Origin: Boswellia sacra
Taxonomy: Eukaryota; Streptophyta; Magnoliopsida; Sapindales; Burseraceae
Assembly (NCBI GenBank): GCA_013180625.2
Contig: SNVD02013097.1
Coordinates: forward strand, 248,001 to 312,000
Length of the DNA: 64,000 nucleotides
Reading direction: 5' to 3'
Under the pieces are notes generated by a model that made no database searches, was not told the origin of the DNA, and worked only from the letters and a program-made list of their open reading frames with translations. Position numbers and translations under genes: made by a program. This document shows, in pieces, positions 61,668 through 64,000 of the stretch (positions are counted from its first letter, which is position 1; each line of letters begins with the position of its first letter).

Positions 61668-63916
61668 GTTGTCTGCCGAAATTGGCTACTATAACTGTCT
61701 GGATAGGTCTATACCAAGCTCTTTCAAATGTGGCAAACAAGGTAATAAAGTTTGATACCCTAATTATCAACCGATTTTGATGGTGCATGTTTAAATGCAG
61801 AAACAATTTCATTATTTGCTGACAATTGTAAACTTTTCACTTAAGGGACTATTAACTAAAGGTTTCTTTTGGATACCGTCCTTGGCTGGGCCAACTACAA
61901 TTGCTGCTCGACAAAGTGGATCTGGCATTTCTTGGCTCATTCCATTTATGGTAATAAAATTTTGTTTTTTAGATACACGAAGCTTAGAATTCCATTCTTT
62001 GTAGCCGTTTACAAAACTGCTGATTCAACTGTGTGACATTTCCTTTTAATTTCAAGCACACATTTATCATATATACATACTTAGTAGAGTCATTGGAAAT
62101 GGATTTACTTTGGCTTTAACATGTTGTAAAATTTGGTTATAATTTTTTTGGAGCTAGATATATGTGTTCTATATACTTAGATATAACAGGTTGAGTTTGT
62201 GCAGATGGTGCACTTCTTAAAGTCTTTCTAGCCTAAGAAATTGTTAGATCTGACCAAACGGAAACCTTAGAGCATCCACATACCTTGTTGGAACCCACCT
62301 GGAAATCAGCCTTATAAAACCTTGATGGCAATCATTAAGTATAATAGTGGTAGGTTATTTCTTTGTCTTGCAGTAAGAAGGTGTGCCATTACTTCTTAGT
62401 CTATGGTTCTAAGATTACTTTTCTTTATTTTTTGCTTCCTGTGGACTGCATTTGACACTACAGCTCAGGAATTTCTTATTTATTGTCCTTGCTCCAGGGT
62501 TTCTTGTTTGAATAGATAAACATACGTGGATTTTTATTACATTGTTCCTTCATTTTGTTTTTTCTCTCTTTGCAGAAGTGTGTAATGAAGAAGTAGATTG
62601 TTTAGGGATTCTGCTTCTCTATCCCCATTTCACATCAATCAAGGGGGGGAAGTGGTTTCTATGGCAGATATGCAAACACTGGATCAAGTATAGGTTAAAG
62701 TATGGTGAATCCTTTGTAAATTTTGAGACTTAAGGATTTCAAAGCAATTGCATTATGGTTTTTCTTTGAAAGATGTTGTTTTCATCTTTCACCTTAACTT
62801 CCTCATTCTACTTAACATTTTAGCACTGATAAGTGCTTCATTGGTTGGGTTGGGTCATTGAAATGTTGGGACATTTGTGAATCCATTTCACCTTATTTGA
62901 TTAACATGAAAAGTGACTCTAATGGAGTCAACTTGATGTTTTATGGGTCTTGAGTTCAGAAGTATGTGTCTTTTCTTTTTTTGGGTGAAATAGTCATGGA
63001 TGGGTCCTCATGAGTTATTCGGTCAAACAGAGCTTTTAACAGCCTCTGCAGATGCTTTCATATGATTGGGAAAATTAAAAATTCTTTTCCACAACTGGGT
63101 GTTTCTTCTAGGTTGCCTTAAAATTCGCTAACAAAGGAGCAAATATCCTATTGTAAAGGTGCTTGTCTTCTAAAGATCTCATTTCTCCCCGTTATTGGAT
63201 GAGCAGATTTCTTCGTGTCTTCTACCTTCTAAATAAGAACTAGTCTCTTATATATTGATAAGATAACTCATTCTATTGGAGACATATTTGTCGGTAGCCT
63301 AAACAAGGGACAAAAATGACTCAAAACTTAGAAGATTAGTGTTACCGCATGGGTTTGATGTCTTGGTGTATATAGTTTACCTTTTAGTTCCATTGCATGT
63401 GGTGGTTGTATATGGATAAATGTGGAGCATTAGTGGTAAGCTTGTATAGGAGTATCGTCACCTCTCAAAATTTATTCGTTGAGATAGAGAGATAACTGCC
63501 TGATTTAACTAAAATTTTACTTGTTTTTATTTTCTTTTTTCATGAGATATCAGTCTTTCATAATTTTTGTAAATAAGTTTGAATGATCTATCTCATAACT
63601 CATCATGCAGGATGGCCATCCACCATTAGGCTGGCATGACACAACTGCATACCTTGTTTTACCTGTCCTTCTTGTTGTTTCTCAGTATTTGTCAATAGAG
63701 CTCATGAAGCCTCCCCAGGTGAGATAAATGAACTATTTTTACTTACCTTTTGCTTCTGCTTAAGTTCTTGTTTCTACAAATTTAAAGTCTTGCATTGGTT
63801 TGTTTTGACAGACGGATGAACCAGCTCAAAAGAACACACTTCCTGTTTTCAAGTTTCTTCCACTTATGATTGGATACTTTTCCTTGTCTGTCCCATCAGG
63901 ATTATCAATTTACTAG
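61668..63916 (+). pseudogene. ALBINO3-like (Oxa1/YidC) insertase gene fragment
   Basis: Four exon-like blocks, 61668-61741, 61846-61950, 63611-63718 and 63812-63916. The protein pieces CLPKLATITVWIGLYQALSN, GFFWIPSLAGPTTIAARQ, GISWLIPFM, DGHPPLGWHD, AYLVLPVLLVVSQYLSI and FLPLMIGYFSLSVPSGLS follow ALB3 order. ALB3 inserts light-harvesting proteins into thylakoids. The N-terminal exons (transit peptide, first spans) are absent. After LSIY the codon where ALB3 has Trp is TAG, formed just where the exon border would lie (TACTA|GTTTGT). Between blocks 2 and 3 lie 1.66 kb with no ALB3 coding. Sequence beyond 63916 to the window edge shows no further exon. Confidence 0.85.
61951..63610. other. Long intron or insertion inside the ALB3 fragment
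   Basis: AT-rich. One short frame near 62576-62733 follows a TTTGCAG acceptor but resembles no family I know. Nothing else seen. Confidence 0.35.
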
Positions 63917-64000
63917 TTTGTTTCTTGTTAGGAATATTTTTTCAAAAGTAATTAATTTAATTCATGTGCTTTATAGTAGTTCTGCCTGTAACTGGTCTAA

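Overview
This is nuclear DNA of a dicot plant. The genes have GT-AG introns, intergenic DNA is long and AT-rich, and the families are plant ones (GRAS, R2R3-MYB, plantacyanin, YUCCA). MULE, hAT and CACTA transposons fill the second half. I cannot name the species. The order SCL1 / PEP-mutase-like gene / YUC10-11-like gene recalls a block of Arabidopsis chromosome 1 (At1g21450, At1g21440, At1g21430, from memory), with extra genes inserted.

Left half (1-32 kb), mostly single-copy genes. A GRAS regulator of the SCL1/PAT1 type lies on the minus strand (567-2312) with a probable long 5'-UTR intron. After about 12 kb of intergenic DNA comes a two-exon R2R3-MYB gene of the MYB52/54 type (16786-18301, plus). 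A chloroplast-type isocitrate lyase/PEP-mutase family gene (22206-25686, plus) is recognisable exon by exon but broken: lost splice acceptors, a nonsense codon, frameshifts, a hAT MITE in an intron, and a 116-bp piece of plastid 23S rDNA at its 3' end. Then come a plantacyanin gene (26981-27452, plus), an intronless six-span membrane protein (28754-29755, plus) and an intact four-exon YUC10/11-type flavin monooxygenase (30573-32114, minus).

Middle (34-51 kb). Remnants of a second YUC gene, exons 3-4 at 34.0-34.4 kb and exon 2 at 50.8-51.0 kb, are now about 16 kb apart. Between them lie two Mutator-type MITEs (37539-38412 and 47024-47723, each with a 9-bp target duplication), a complete 8.5-kb TIR-MULE (38423-46916) and a 1.2-kb hAT element (47890-49063). 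The MULE carries a decayed mudrA transposase and, convergent to it, a ULP1-like SUMO-protease gene with a DUF1985-type front. Arrays of GTCGAGTGTCG-like motifs sit just inside each TIR, within what look like the 5'-UTR introns of both genes.

Right end (51-64 kb). A CACTA-type terminus with TTTGAC-rich subterminal repeats starts at 51196, and a second CACTA-type terminus starts at 56616. Downstream of the second lies a same-strand mosaic of host gene fragments: CDC5 start, seven RRP12 exons with introns, CDC5 again (longer, with internal deletions), then four ALB3/Oxa1 exons running to the window edge. This looks like a gene-capturing transposon, but its far end is outside the window, so the boundary is inferred. 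I consider this mosaic and the ULP-carrying MULE the two most interesting systems here.
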